A stretch of DNA of 64,000 bases from Calamus simplicifolius (Eukaryota; Streptophyta; Magnoliopsida; Arecales; Arecaceae). The DNA is taken from contig UESW01005013.1 in NCBI GenBank assembly GCA_900491605.1, forward strand, positions 1 to 64,000, written 5' to 3'. The position numbers and the translations under genes are program-made. This document shows, piece by piece, positions 22,395 through 33,890 of the stretch; position 1 is the first letter of the stretch; every line of letters starts with the position of its first letter. Below the pieces are notes generated by a model. It saw only the letters and a program-made list of their open reading frames with translations, was not told the DNA's origin and made no database searches.

Positions 22395-22810
22395 TTCACC
22401 TTACCGAAAACCGGTACTATTTCGATACGAGCCTAGCACGATTTGGTATGGGGCGTACCATACCAACGGCATACCGATCACTCCAAACTGAACCAACGAT
22501 GTACTAGTTATGTGAACCGAAAGGTTCCAACTCATAAACCACCTCATACCGAGCCAAATTGGGCGGTTTCACACGGTAAGAGTGGTTCAACATGGTACAA
22601 AGTCAGTACAAGGTTGGTATGAAGTGGTTCAGGGATATATGTAGGGCAGTTTGGGATAGTATTGATCTCGCACCATTTTAAAATAGTGAATCATACCGGT
22701 TTTGCACTAGTACGGTTCAATACACCATGTATCAGATTGTTCGGTACACCCCATACTGGATGGTTTACTGGTTTAGTCCAGTTTGACATACCTTGGGAAA
22801 ATTATATAAA
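22395..22810. mobile_element. Non-autonomous element with GGTAC/GTACC words, inserted in array Y
   Basis: About 410 bases interrupt one array unit; removing them restores the 195-base spacing (22326 to 22930 is 604). The insert is packed with CCGGTA, GGTACA, CATACC and TACCGA words on both strands, related to 6170-6400. The ends look inverted (AAGGTTCACCTTACC versus the complement of 'gacataccttgggaaaa'), but the exact target duplication is unclear. Confidence 0.55.
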
Positions 22811-23529
22811 GGCAACAAAGAACTCATTATGGAACAAAAGAAGTCATGGAATCCTCTTACTAACAGCAGCACTTGGTATAAGACTAAATCCTATTTCAAA
22901 TCTCTAAAATTGCATCCACAACATTAAAGAAAACTAAATGCAACCTCTCTCAAAGTTTTGGGGTTCATTACCAAAACTAAGAACAAATTAACAAGTTACA
23001 TAAAGGCAATAAGGAATTTAGTATGAAACAAAAGAAATCATTCACACCTATTACCAATAGTGGCACTAGTATGAGATTAATTCCTCAAAGCTATTAAATT
23101 GCACCGTAATATTAATGCAAAACTAAATGCGAGATCTCTCTCAAAGATTTGGGTTAATTATCAAAGGCAAATGGTAAACAAATGGCAAATTATATAAAGG
23201 GAATAAAGAATTTAGTATGAAACAAAAGAAACCATAGATTCGTATTACCAATGGCTTCCTCTATCTGAAATTAACTCCTCTCTCAAACCTTCAAAATTGC
23301 ACCCACAATATTGATGCAAGCTTGCATACGAGCTCTCTCTCAAAGTTTTCAATTTACTACAAAAACCAAATGACATAAAGGCAACAAAAGTTCATTATGA
23401 AACAAAAAAGACCATTCACTCCTATTACCCGTAGTAGCACTAAGTATGAGATTGAATTCCCTCTCAAATCTATTAATTCAACTTTGGAGTTTATTCATCA
23501 AGGCAAGACAACAAATCAACAACAAACTA

Positions 23530-23880
23530 CATAAAGGTAATGAAGAATTCAGAAACTCCCCAACCCAAGCCACTATGAAGAAACCTTATGAAGCCAAGAG
23601 AGTCCCCACAATGCTCCCTCCATGGCAAACCCAAAATTAACAGAGAGGATCTTATCGATGCCCTCCCTCCAACTTTTGTCCCATACCACCCATACCTAAG
23701 AAGTGGGCTACCAGGCCTCACCACTACTCCCAGAGGTCCAAACTGTTCCTGAAGGCTAGGAGCTGATGGCTTTCTGAGTGCTGGAAACCACATCCATTGC
23801 GCCACACGAACATAATTTGGGCTTCAAACTCAGCAGAAGAATCAGCCTGGACGCAAGATATCCATGCATTAACCTTTTGA
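23530..23880. repeat. Array-associated module, copy 2
   Basis: It follows array Y and resembles 62990-63420 in the order of its blocks: 'accttatgaagccaa', 'acaatgctccctccatg', 'gagaggatcttatcgatgcc' and 'ccataccacccatacctaag'. A minus-strand frame (23527-23805, 92 codons) aligns loosely with one in copy 3, but neither resembles a known protein. Confidence 0.6.
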
Positions 23881-23899
23881 ATTAACCTTTTCTTACAAA

Positions 23900-24350
23900 A
23901 AAAAGAGAGAGAAAAAGAATCAATACATGTGCGTTCAGAATGATAAATCCAATCTCAGCCCTTGCTTTCCCTTACACTCAGGTCAACTAAGAGCAGATGT
24001 TGGTGGGTTATATTGACTTGTCTTTTCCCTGCAGTACTTGCTTCATCTTATAAATTGAGCTCGGGTGTATGTTCTTTGGTTTTTATGTTTGCTTTTTAAT
24101 AAGAACAAGAATCAATACAAGAACTTTCAGAATGACATATCCAATGCTTAACCCTTGCTTGTCCCTTGCACTCAGATCAAGTGCGTGTAGACATTTTTAA
24201 GCTATGTCAATTCCCTTTTCCTTGTACTAGCTCCATTTTATAAGTTAAGGGTGTTCTTGTTTTTCATCTGCAATCTTCTTCTACAGGAAAATCTAGTATC
24301 TAGAGTCAGTAGTATATAAGCTGATTAAATGAAAACCAAAGACATTATAA
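23900..24350. repeat. Segmental duplication, copy 1 (intact, empty site)
   Basis: From about 24042 to 24350 this is almost the same as 43887-43984 joined to 52644-52860. An older internal duplication is also visible (23920-24040 resembles 24110-24240). In this copy the sequence 'ctttcagaatgacatatcc' is uninterrupted, so it is the unoccupied target of the Tekay element. The copy ends at 24351, where element A begins. Confidence 0.85.
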
Positions 24351-24351
24351 C

Positions 24352-26640
24352 TGTTGACGCCAAGTCACTTCCTCAAGCATAGGGGAAACATACGTCCTCT
24401 TCGCTGAACTCCTGCAAAAAAAGTCTCCGAAGATTGGATGCTCCGGTGGGGACCCTCCAACGCTCAAGTAGTAACTCGGGAACAGATGAGAGTTAACTAG
24501 CAGAAAGAGGCTAGGAAACTAAAGTTTTGGATCCCCACTTATAGTGTGAGCATATGCTTTTATACCTGTTCGAAGATACCCCTTTCATCCCAAAAATTAT
24601 TGATTTCAAGGTGCCCCGTTCAATAACGGATAAAAGATGAAGCTGACAGTGACTGATCGTACTGTCGCCATACATGTCGGAGGTATCCCGCATTACCTTC
24701 CAGTGCGGCCTCACAGGTGTCTCGTGCCGGTGGTTGTACATGGTGCGCATCACCGCCGGATGTGACCGCGCACAGTTATGGTCAGGTGGTGAACCGTACG
24801 CTATAACGGGGTATGGCCATGCACAGTGATAGACAGGTGATGGACCATACGCTGTTATAAGGTATGGCCACACCCTGCTATGGATGTGCGGCGGATTATG
24901 TGAGTGTGCCAGGTGGCCCGGAGTGGGTCGGATCATGCACCAAGCACTATTCATGCAGCCTGAGACCGAGGGGGCCTCGGGGGTTGAGATACTGTTCATC
25001 AGGGCCCGGGAGCTGCGACTTGAGGCCGAGAGCGGAACTCGAGGCCAAGCACTGTTCATGTAGCCCGAGACCGAGGAGGTCTCAAGGGTTGAGATACTAT
25101 TCATGAGGCCCGGGAGCTATGGCTTGAGGCCGAGAGCGGAACTCGAGGTCAAGCACTGTTCATGCAGTCCAAGACCGAGGGGGTCTCGGGGTTGATATAC
25201 TGTTCATGAGGCTCAGGAGCTGTGGCATGAGGCTGAGAGCAGAACTCGAGGCCAAGCACTGTTCATGCAGCCTGAGATCGAGGGGGTCTCGTGGGTTGAG
25301 ATACTATTCATGAGGCCCGGGAGCTGTGGCTTGAGGCCAAGAGCGGAACTCGAGGCCAAGCACTGTTCATGCAGCCCGAGACTGAGGGGGTCTCGGGGTT
25401 GAGATACAGTTCATGAGGCCCGGGAGCTGTGGCTTGAGGTCAAGAGTGGAACTCGAGGCCAAGCACTGTTCATGCAGCCCAAGACCGAGGGGGTATCGGG
25501 GGTTGAGATACAGTTCATGAGGCCTGGGAGCTGTGGCTTGAGGCCGAGAGCGAAACTCGAGGCCAAGCACTGTTCATGTAGCCCGAGACCAAGGGGTCTC
25601 GGGGGTTGAAATACTGTTCATGAGGCCCGGGAGCTGTGGCTTGAGGTCGGGAGCGAAACTCGAGGCCAAGCACTGTTCATGCAGCCCAAGACCGAGGGGA
25701 TCTCGAGGGTTGAGATACTACTGTTCATGAGGCCCGGGAGCTGTGGCTTGAGGCCGAGAGCGAAACTCGAGGCCAAGCACTATTCATGTAGCCCGAGACC
25801 GAGGGGGTCTTGGGGTTGAGATACAGTTCATGAGGCCCGGGAGTTGTGGCTTGAGGCCGAGAGCGGAACTCGAGGCCAGGCACTGTTCATGCAGCCCGAG
25901 ACCGAGGGGGTCTCGGGGGTTGAGATACTGTTCATGAGGCCCGGGAGCTGTGGCTTGAGGCCGAGAGCGAAACTCAAGGCCGAGCACTATTCTTGCAGCC
26001 CGAGATCGAGGGGGTCTTGGGTTTGAGATACTGTTCATGAGGCCCGGGAGCTGTGGCTTGAGGCCGAGAGCGGAACTCGACGCCAAGCACTGTTCATGCG
26101 GCCCGAGACCGGGGGGTCTCTGGGGTTGAGATACTGTTCGTGAGGCCCGGGAGCTGTGGCTTAAGGCCGAGAGAGGAACTCGAGGCCAAGCACTATTTAT
26201 GCAGCCCAAGATCGAGGGGGTCTCGGGGGTTGAGATACTGTTCATGAGGCCGAGAGGGCCTCCGTCAGTTATTGTTTATTTTGACGACGCTGGATCAGCC
26301 ATATCAGATGCCCCCTCACCCCTGAGGCAAAGCAGGCCTACCCCAGTGAGGCGAAAGGGGTGTCACCTCCCAAGTGGCTGATCCCCGCCCTTTGCGAACT
26401 ACCCCGGACACGTGTCTCTGAGCACTGCAATGACTTTATGCGAGCATCAAGTAGGGATGTGAAAGGGTGGCCACTACCATCCACCCGATCTGCAACGATC
26501 GTCCTCGAGGCAAGTTTGATCCTTCGAAGTCTGTGCGAAAAGTGGTGCTATCATTATCCATCATAACGATGACGTCAGCGGTGTCTCATCGCTGATCGGA
26601 GGCAGATCGTACCACGCACCAAGTGATCATCGAGGCAGCC
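24352..26640 (-). repeat. 3' LTR of element A (inner boundary uncertain)
   Basis: It begins at TG 24352-24353 and matches 35732-36120 for about 390 bases, including a TATAAAAG-type box on the minus strand (complement near 24557-24565). Beyond about 24740 the two LTRs no longer match: this one has a 104-bp array and then about 370 bases of unique sequence. The inner edge is an estimate somewhere in 26270-26870. Confidence 0.65.
24930..26260. repeat. Tandem array inside LTR, unit about 104 bp, about 12-13 copies
   Basis: The unit contains 'ttcatgaggcccgggagctg', 'gcttgaggccgagagcgga', 'aactcgaggccaagcactg' and 'ttcatgcagcccgagaccga'. Starts lie near 24997, 25100, 25202, 25308, 25412, 25514, 25617, 25726, 25828, 25931, 26034, 26138 and 26242. 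Copies are quite similar. Minus-strand frames across it (24511-25104, 25784-26245) are open because stops are rare in the unit. Confidence 0.95.
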
Positions 26641-26877
26641 CTGCCTACGGTGAGAGTCTATGTGGCTGACGAGATAAGGCGGGATAATTCGAAATCCAAT
26701 AAAACTCGGGTGGGGTTGAATCTGGCCATATTACTCTTGCTTCTATTGTCTTCTTCCCCTGGCTCCCTGACCTTCCGCCTCCTAGCTCTCCCTGCAATCT
26801 GAGATTTCGCGCATGCCATTTTCTTCCCCAGGTAAGATCTCTGTCCTTTCCAAACCTTTCTATTTCTTCTTCCAACA

Positions 26878-29225
26878 ATGGGCTCCCAGTCCTGGACTTT
26901 GGAGAACGATTCAAAGGATCATTCTCCTTCTGGGAGGCTTCATGCCTCTCCTTCCTCTCCCCTTCTCCTTCACCTCCTCTTGAGTGGTCCTCTGATTCAA
27001 AGGATCGTGTCCCCCTAGCTCAGCGGCAGGTCGCCGGGGAGGCTCCCGCAGGGAGGCATCCGACGGCGGCTGGCGCGGCCCCATTGAGGAGACATCGGGC
27101 GGAAGCTGGCACTTCCTCATGGGTGGAGGCAGAATCCCTGAAAGGGGTCGCCTCCATGGTGACGGGTCAGGATTTGGCGAACATCCAGACCCGTTACCAA
27201 ATCCCTCAGGATGTTGGGCTCTACCTCCCGACTCCCGACGATAGAGTTATCTCCTCTCGACCGGGCCGAGTGGCTATTTACGAGATTTCTCTGAGTGTGG
27301 GCCTCTGCATACCCCTTCCTTCTTTTTTTATGAACCTCCTCGATTATTACTCCATAACCCCCTCTCAGCTGGTTCCGAACTCCCTCCGAGTTGTTAGTGC
27401 CTTCGTTGTCCTCTGCCATCATCTCCACGTTACCCCTAGAGTCTCTCTTTTTCATCCTTTTTACATCCTCCAGGCTCAGAAGGGTTGGTGGCTGTTTCAG
27501 CCCCGACCCGGCCGAGTCCTTAAACTTCTTCTCCCTTCCTCCATTAAGGGGTGGAAATCCCGGTTCTTTTTTGCCGATCTTGATAAAGTCAGGCCCCGAT
27601 GGGGGGACCTCGACTTCCGAGGTAATGCGAACTCCACTGTCCACCCCGGTGACAAGGAAACGTTGGGGCAGCTGTTGGCTACTGACATCCCTCGGTACAA
27701 CCTACTTCTAACAGAGGAAAACCTTCAGTCGGTGGGTCTCATTTCCCACCATGGTAAGTCTCCTTATACTTAGTCAAAGTCTTCTGTTTATCATTTTCTC
27801 TTTCTCTTTATCTTTTTTTTTTTGAACCCGGCCGATGTTACACAGCTACGAAAATCCCGACCCATAAACTCATGAAGGCTGCGGCTAAAAGGAGGGCTTG
27901 GGAGGGGCCAAGTGAGGGGCAGCAAGCACCGGCCCCAAAATACCTGACAGTGCGGGTGCCCGAGCCACCTGCACCGCAAGAGCCTCCGGCTGCCCCGGAG
28001 ATCGACCTGATGGTCGACACCCCACCTGAAAGGGCAGTGGGCAGGGAGGTAGAGGCAGCAGAGCCAACCACGGAGGAGCTGGCGATGGTGGAGGAGCCGG
28101 CTGTGGAAGAGCCAGCGACAATGGAAGAACTTGCCACCTCCCACGGACCAGTTCCTACCGAAGTAACAAGGAACTGGGGAGAGGGACCGTCAAGGGCCGC
28201 AGGTCCATCTCTGGAGCAGACACCAGCAGGCAGCCCCCCATGTGCCGAATCCAAAACCGCAGGGGCTGCAGGGGGGAACGGAGCAAGGCAAAGGCTGCAC
28301 CGGGACTCCATTCTAGACGATGGACGTTGGGCAGAGTGGCTCATTTCATCAATCTTCGTGCCTGAGGTTTAGGAAGAGCTCAGCCAGTTGAAGGCGGCCG
28401 CTTTCTTTCGATAATCCTACGTGGCCCTGGTCAAGGTAAGTAAACTCGTAGCTTCTCGCTTTTGGATTCCCTCTTTATTCATCCTCTCTCTTTTTGACAT
28501 GAGATCTGACTACAGATTGTGAACTCCTTGGCCGCTACGAGGAAGGTCATCCACGGGGGTATGGTCCTTATACGGAAGGCCCAGAAGGAGGCGGAGGAGG
28601 CTCACGCTCGAGCAGAAGCGACCGAGAGGGCCTTGGAATCGGCAAGGACCGCCCGGGCCGATGAAATAAGAGCGGCCGAGAGCTGGGCGGAAGTTGAGGC
28701 CAACCGCCTGCAGGTGGTTCTCAACCAACTAATGGAGACTGAGAGCGCGGTCGCGGCCTGAGACCTTCACATTTCAGAGTTGGCCGCGACCATCCAGGTG
28801 GCCGAAAATCAGATGGGTGAGGCCGAAGAGAAGGCAAGGAGGGCCGAGGAGAAAGCGAGAGAGGCCAAGGAAAGGGCAAAGGAAGCTGAAGAGAGGGCAA
28901 AGAAAGATGAGGAGGAGAGAGATCATGCCCTGAAGGCCGAGAGGGTAGCAGTGGCATCTCTGGCCGTAGAGAGAGAGGCTCGAGCTACTAAAGTGGAGGC
29001 AGCTGTGGAGGCTAGGGCTGCCAGAGTATTAAAGAGTTTTGAGCATCCGAGCACTTCACTGATGAGCTGGCCGAAGCTTCAGCGGAGGCATACCTTGAAG
29101 GGTTCCAGCGCGGAAAGGAAAAGGTCGCTCGAGACTTGGACTTTCCACAAGCCCTTGATGTCGAGCCGGAACGTCTTTCCGAGGTCGGCTCATCCAACGA
29201 TGAGCACGCGCCAGCCGATCCATGA
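26878..29225 (+). pseudogene. Antisense three-exon gene of the Tat-like element ('putative gypsy-type transposase' family plus coiled coil)
   Basis: It runs opposite to gag-pol. Exon 1 (26878 or 27084 to 27753) encodes a domain with ALGL-like opening, QPRPGRVLKLL and GWKSRFFFADL motifs, as in the plant family annotated as 'transposase (putative), gypsy type' (PF04195). The donor is ATG|GTAAGT at 27753/27754 and the acceptor at 27845 restores frame. Exon 2 (27846-28435) is Pro-, Ala- and Glu-rich. The donor at 28435 (AAG|GTAAGT) joins exon 3 (28516-29225), a long Ala/Glu/Lys-rich coiled coil ending in an acidic tail and TGA. The biochemical role of this family is unknown; despite its name no transposase activity is established. 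Damage: the ATG at 26878 is out of frame with the main domain, stops occur near 28370, 28412 and 28759, and there is a frameshift near 29040. It is therefore a pseudogene. Confidence 0.75.
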
Positions 29226-29229
29226 GCTT

Positions 29230-29540
29230 CACATTGTACTTTTTATTTTTGCAAGTCCGACTTGGCCGGCATTTTGTAAGCATTTTTGAGTTAATGAAAT
29301 GTGTTCTTTTCTCTGACGATATTTGTCTTCATCCTACTGTGTCCTTTCCTTAAGTCCTTTGGTTACCGATGTGGGACCCCTAGGGGCTTTATCGGTACTA
29401 AGGAATAACTTTTAATTCATTCTTGAACAACCTTGACTTAGTCTCATAGGACCGAATCCTAGAGTCGGAGGATATGGACTCCCGGCGATCGATGGAGCAT
29501 CTAACTCGGATGGCTAGGACTCGAGCTTCCAGGGGTGCTT
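29230..29540. other. Spacer between antisense gene and 99-bp array
   Basis: The likely 3' UTR of the antisense gene (an 'aatgaaatgtg' stretch near 29294) and unique sequence. No gene seen. Confidence 0.4.
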
Positions 29541-29544
29541 GTGC

Positions 29545-31345
29545 GCAGCTTTGCCAATGATGCGCTGGACTTCGTGCCTAGCTGGCCCAAGGCTCTTTGT
29601 GCCGATAGGGGGTCGGACTTTAATTATCGAGAATCGATGGTACATCACTCTACCAGTGGTACACTGGGCTTCGTGCCTAGCTGGCCTAGGGCCTTTCATG
29701 CCGACAGGGGGATGGGCTTTAGTTATTGAGAGCCGATGGTACATCACTCTGCCAGTGGTACACTGAGCTTCGTGCCTGGCTGGTCCAGGGATTTTCGTGC
29801 CGACAGGGGGTCGGGCTTTAGTTGTTGAGAGCCGATGGTACATCGCTCTGCTAGTGGTACACTAGGCTTCGTGCTTGGCTGGCCCAGGACTTTTTGTGCC
29901 GATAGGGGGTCGAGCTTTAGTTGTTGAGAGTTGATGGTACATTGCTCTGCCAGTGGTACACTGGGCTTCATGCCTGGCTGGCCCAGGGCTTTTTGTGCCG
30001 ATAGGGGGTCGGGCTTTAGTTGTTGAGAGTCGATGGTACATCGCTTTGCTAGTGGTAAACTAGGCTTCGTGCCTGGCTGGCCCAGGGCTTTTTGTGCCGA
30101 CAGGGGGTCAGGCTTTAATTGTCGAGAGCCGATGGTACATCGCTCTGTCAGTGGTACACTGAGCTTCGTGCCTTGCTGGCCCAGGGCTTTTCGTGCTGAT
30201 AGGGGGGTAGGCTTTAGTTGTTGAGAGTCAATGGTACATCACTCTGCCAGTGATACACTGAGCATCATGCCTGGCTGGCCCAGGGCTTTTTGTGCCGACA
30301 GGGGGTCAGGCTTTAGTTGTTGAGAGTCGATGGTACATCGCTCTGCCAGTGGTACACTGGGCTTCGTGCCTGGCTGGCCCAGGGCTTTTTGTGTCGATAA
30401 GGGGTTGGGCTTTAGTTGTTGAGAGTTGATGGTACATCGCTCTACTAGTGGTACACTGGGCTTCGTGCCTGGCTGGCCCAGGGTTTTTTGTGCCGATAGG
30501 AGGTTGGGCTTTAGCTGTTGAGAGTCGATGGTACATCGCTCTACCAGTGGTACACTGGGCTACGTGCCTGGCTGGCCCAGAGCTTTTTGTGCTGATAGGG
30601 GGTTAGGCTTTAGTTGTTGAGAGCCGATGGTACATCGCTCTGCCAGTGGTACTTCATGCCTGGCTAGCCCATGGCTTTTTGTGCCAACCAGGGGTTGGGC
30701 TTTAGTTGTTGAGAGTCGATGGTACATCGCTCTGCTAGTGGTACACTGGGCTTCGTGCCTGGCTGGCCCAGGGCTTTTGTGCCGATAGGGGGTTGGGCTT
30801 TAGTTGTTGAGAGCCGATGGTACATCGCTCTACTAGTGGTACACTAGGCTTCGTGCCCGGCTGGTCCAGGGCTTTTCGTGCCGATAGGGGGTCGGGCTTT
30901 AGTTGTTGAGAGCCGATGGTACATCGCTCTGCCAGTGGTACACTGGGCTTCATGCCTGGCTGGTCCAGGGCTTTTCGTGCCGATATGGGGTGGGCTTTAG
31001 TTGTTGAGAGCCGATGGTACATTGCTCTGCCAGTGGTACATTGGGCTTCATGCCTGGCTGGCCCAAGGCTTTTTGTGCCGACAAGGGATCGGGCTTTAGT
31101 TGTTGAGAGTCGATGGTACATCGTTCTGCTAGTGGTACATTGGGCTTCGTGCCTGGCTGGCCTAGAGCTTTTTGTGCCGACAGGAGGTCAGGCTTTAGTT
31201 GTTGAGAGTCGATGGTATATCGCTCTGCCAGTGGTACACTGGGCTTCGTGCCTGGCTAGCCCAGGGCTTTTTGTGCCGATAGGGGGTCGGGCTTTAATTG
31301 TCGAGAGACGATGGTACTTCACTCTGCCAGTGGTACACTGGGCTT
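29545..31345. repeat. Tandem array, unit about 99 bp, 18 copies
   Basis: The unit contains 'cgatggtacatcgctctgcc', 'agtggtacactgggcttcgt', 'gcctggctggcccagggct' and 'tgccgatagggggtcgggct'. The GATGGTACATC word occurs near 29634, 29730, 29830, 29931, 30031, 30128, 30227, 30327, 30427, 30526, 30627, 30717, 30817, 30915, 31012, 31110, 31209 and 31309. The unit is often 33 codons long, so frames run open across several copies on the minus strand. The array sits where the integrase of the element should be. Confidence 0.97.
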
Positions 31346-33890
31346 CGTCTTTGGCCTCGGCTGGGTCTTCTGGGAGAGTGTCGTCGGCCAGATACCAGAC
31401 ATAGGCATCCATCCAGGAAGGCCCTTGTTCAACCGGTAGTGCCTCATCTGCAGCTTTGATGCTCGGGGTCTGTAAGTGCTCCACATATGTTCCTCCCAAG
31501 GTCCCGTTGGCCGAGGTGGCTAATTGGGACAGCGCGTTGGCCCTAGTGTTCTCTGCTTGGGGAATGTAGCTAACGCGGAAGTAAGAGAACCGAGAGGCTT
31601 GGGACTGCACTTTGCTCAGGTAGCAGGACATGGCCGAGTCTCTGGCTTCGTATTCCCCAGTCACTTGCCCAGAAATGAGCTGAGAGTCGGTGAAGGCCCT
31701 CAAACACCCCGCACCGAGCTCCTCAGCTAACCTCATCCCCACTAACAGGGCTTCATACTCCGCTTGGTTATTAGTGGCCGAGAACTGAAACCGAAGGGCA
31801 TACTCCACCACCTCTCTATCGGGGCTCGCAAGGATGAGCCCGACCCCGCTTCCTTGAGAATTTGCTGCTCCGTCTACATGCAAGATCTAGTCTTCCTTTC
31901 CTGGTTCCTCGATCGAGGAGGATTCCGCGGGCACCTCCGAATGTGATTCCTTCGAACATCCCTCGGTCCAAGAACACTTGACCAAGAAATCAGCTAACAC
32001 TTGAGATTTCATGGCAGACCTTGGTTGAATAGATAGGTCGAACTTGCTCAGCTTGATGGCCCACTTGGCTAACCGACCAGAGGTGTCCGTATAGGATAAG
32101 ATGGTCTGAAGAGGTTGGTCCGTGAGCACCACGATGGGATGAGCTTGGAAGTAGGGTCGGAAGCGCTGGGCAGAGACCACCAGGGAAAAAATGATCTTCT
32201 CAGTCCTGAAATATTTGGTTTTAGTATCATGAAGTACCTTGCTGGTGTAGTAGACCGGCCTATGTACTCCATCGGCATCCATACGCACGAGCACAGAGTT
32301 GACAGCCTCTAGGAGGCTGCAAGGTATAGAAAGAGTTCTTCTCCGCCCCTTGGCTTGGACAACAGCGGGGGAGTGGATAGAAAATGCTTCAACTCCTCAA
32401 AGGCATCCTGACACTCTTTTGTCCACTAGAAGCTATTGACCTTGCGCAGTGCCTTAAAGAAGGGCAGGTACCTTTCTGCCGACCTTGACATGAAACGACT
32501 CAAGGCCACAACCCTCCCGATTAGGCGTTGCACCTCCTTCTTATTAGCTGGGGCCTCATGTCCAAGATAGCCCGAATCTTGTTAGGATTAGCTTCGATCC
32601 CCCGTTGGGTCACCATAAGCCCAGAAATTTGCTTGCTGCCATCCCGAAAGTACATTTGCAAGGGTTTAGCCTCATCCAGTACCGACGTAGGTTGTTGAAG
32701 GTCTCTGCGAGGTCGGCGATGTGGTCGGTAGTACTGGTACTCTTGGTTAACATATCGTCCACATATACCTTCATGTTATGCCCGATCTGGTCCTCAAAGA
32801 CCTTATTCATCAACCTCTGGTAGGTGGCTCCAGCATTCTTCAACCCAAACAACATCACCTTGTAGCAGTAAATCCCTTTTTCAGTAACAAAGGAGGTGGC
32901 TTCTTCATCAGCCGGGTTCATCCTGATTTGGCTGTACCCCGAAAATGCATCCATAAAGCTAAGAGTTTCATGCTCGGACATGGCGTCCACTAGCTGGTCG
33001 ATCCGGGGTAGTGGGAAGCTGTCCTTGGGGCACGCCTTATTGAGATCGGTGAAGTCCACTCACATCCTCCAGCTCCCATTGGCCTTGCGAACCATCATGA
33101 CATTCGCCAGCCAATCGGGGTAGTGCACCTCACGGATATGATCGGCTGCCAACAGCTTTCATTCCTCCTCATCCACGGCCTTCTGCCTGTTAGGAGCGAA
33201 GCTCCTCTTCTTTTGCTGAATGGGTCGGCACCCCAGCTTAATGTTGAGCTAGTGGGTAATCACTTCCTCCGGAATGCCGGGCATATCAGACGTCGACCAA
33301 GCGAAGACATCAGCATTGGCCACAAGAAAGCGAGGAGCTGGTCACGGGCCTCCTTCGGGAGCAGGGCTCCGATCCGAATCGTCTTCGCTTGGTCCTCCAC
33401 AAGAGGGAAAGCAAGCAGGTGCTCGGCCGGCTCTCCTCTCCTTTCTAGATCCCGGGGGTCTAGCGCTTCCGGTGCGGGTGCAGGCACCACCCCCTGCAGA
33501 CTGGGGGCCATGTGGTAGCAAAGCGGAGGTGGGTTCTGCTCTCCCCGCATCTTCCCCACTCCCTCCTTGGTGGGAAACCTTATGAGGAGTCACTTAGTGG
33601 ATATGACAGCGTCCAAAGGTTGAGCCCAGGCCTCCCGAGGATTGCATTATAGGCGAGAGGCACTCGAACCACTAGGAAGTTCATGAAGACTGTGCTTTGG
33701 TGCGGGGCCATGCCAGCCATGACGGGAAGAGTGACCTCCCCCTCAACTTTCACGGAGTCTCCAATGAACCCCATCAAGGGCGTGGCGATGGGCCAGAGCA
33801 GGTCAGGTGACAGGTTCATGCGAACAAAAGCATCATAACTCAAAACATCCACCGAGCTCCCACTATCAACCAGAATTCTTTTTACGGGTG
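31345..33890 (-). pseudogene. pol remnant of element A: protease, RT, RNase H, second RNase H
   Basis: In minus-strand order: an aspartic protease with the DSGSS motif just above 33852 and YNAILGRPGLN near 33630; the RT-upstream region (33559-33060); RT 33059-32610 with DLNKACPKDSFPLPRID, FMDAFSGYSQI and the catalytic YVDDM; the RT-RNase H connection and RNase H 32294-31887 (PVYYTSKVL, LTDQPL); and a second RNase H 31883-31345 (HVDGAANSQGSG, NNQAEYEALL, TDSQL), as in Tat elements. The domains are split by stops and frameshifts; one base is missing just before the protease DSG. The last frame runs directly into the 99-bp array, and integrase is absent. These enzymes would copy element RNA into DNA; this copy cannot encode them intact. 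Confidence 0.88.

Larger units (their letters stand above)
19600..23530. repeat. Tandem array Y, block 1, unit about 195 bp
   Basis: A degenerate unit recurs: 'gtgaaaccaaattcaatctc', a CT-rich run, 'ttcattcataaaaagtaaac', 'gcttggtatgaaacaaaag', 'cctattactaagagctgcac', 'tctcaaacctacaaa', then 'tgcacccacaatattaat'. Spacings between the CT-rich starts are close to 195: 19718, 19915, 20113, then 21541, 21758, 21940, 22131, 22326, and 22930, 23118, 23312 after an insertion. About 19 units. Copies differ a lot, so this is an old satellite-like array. No open frame is conserved between units. Confidence 0.85.

Noticed and set aside
24511..25104. 197-codon minus-strand protein in the 3' LTR
   Set aside because: It is composed of LTR sequence and a stop-poor 104-bp repeat; no family signature and no start context.
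29545..31345. CRISPR-like regular array
   Set aside because: The 99-bp units are contiguous with no unique spacers and the genome is eukaryotic; it is a tandem satellite. The same holds for the 104-bp and 24-bp arrays.
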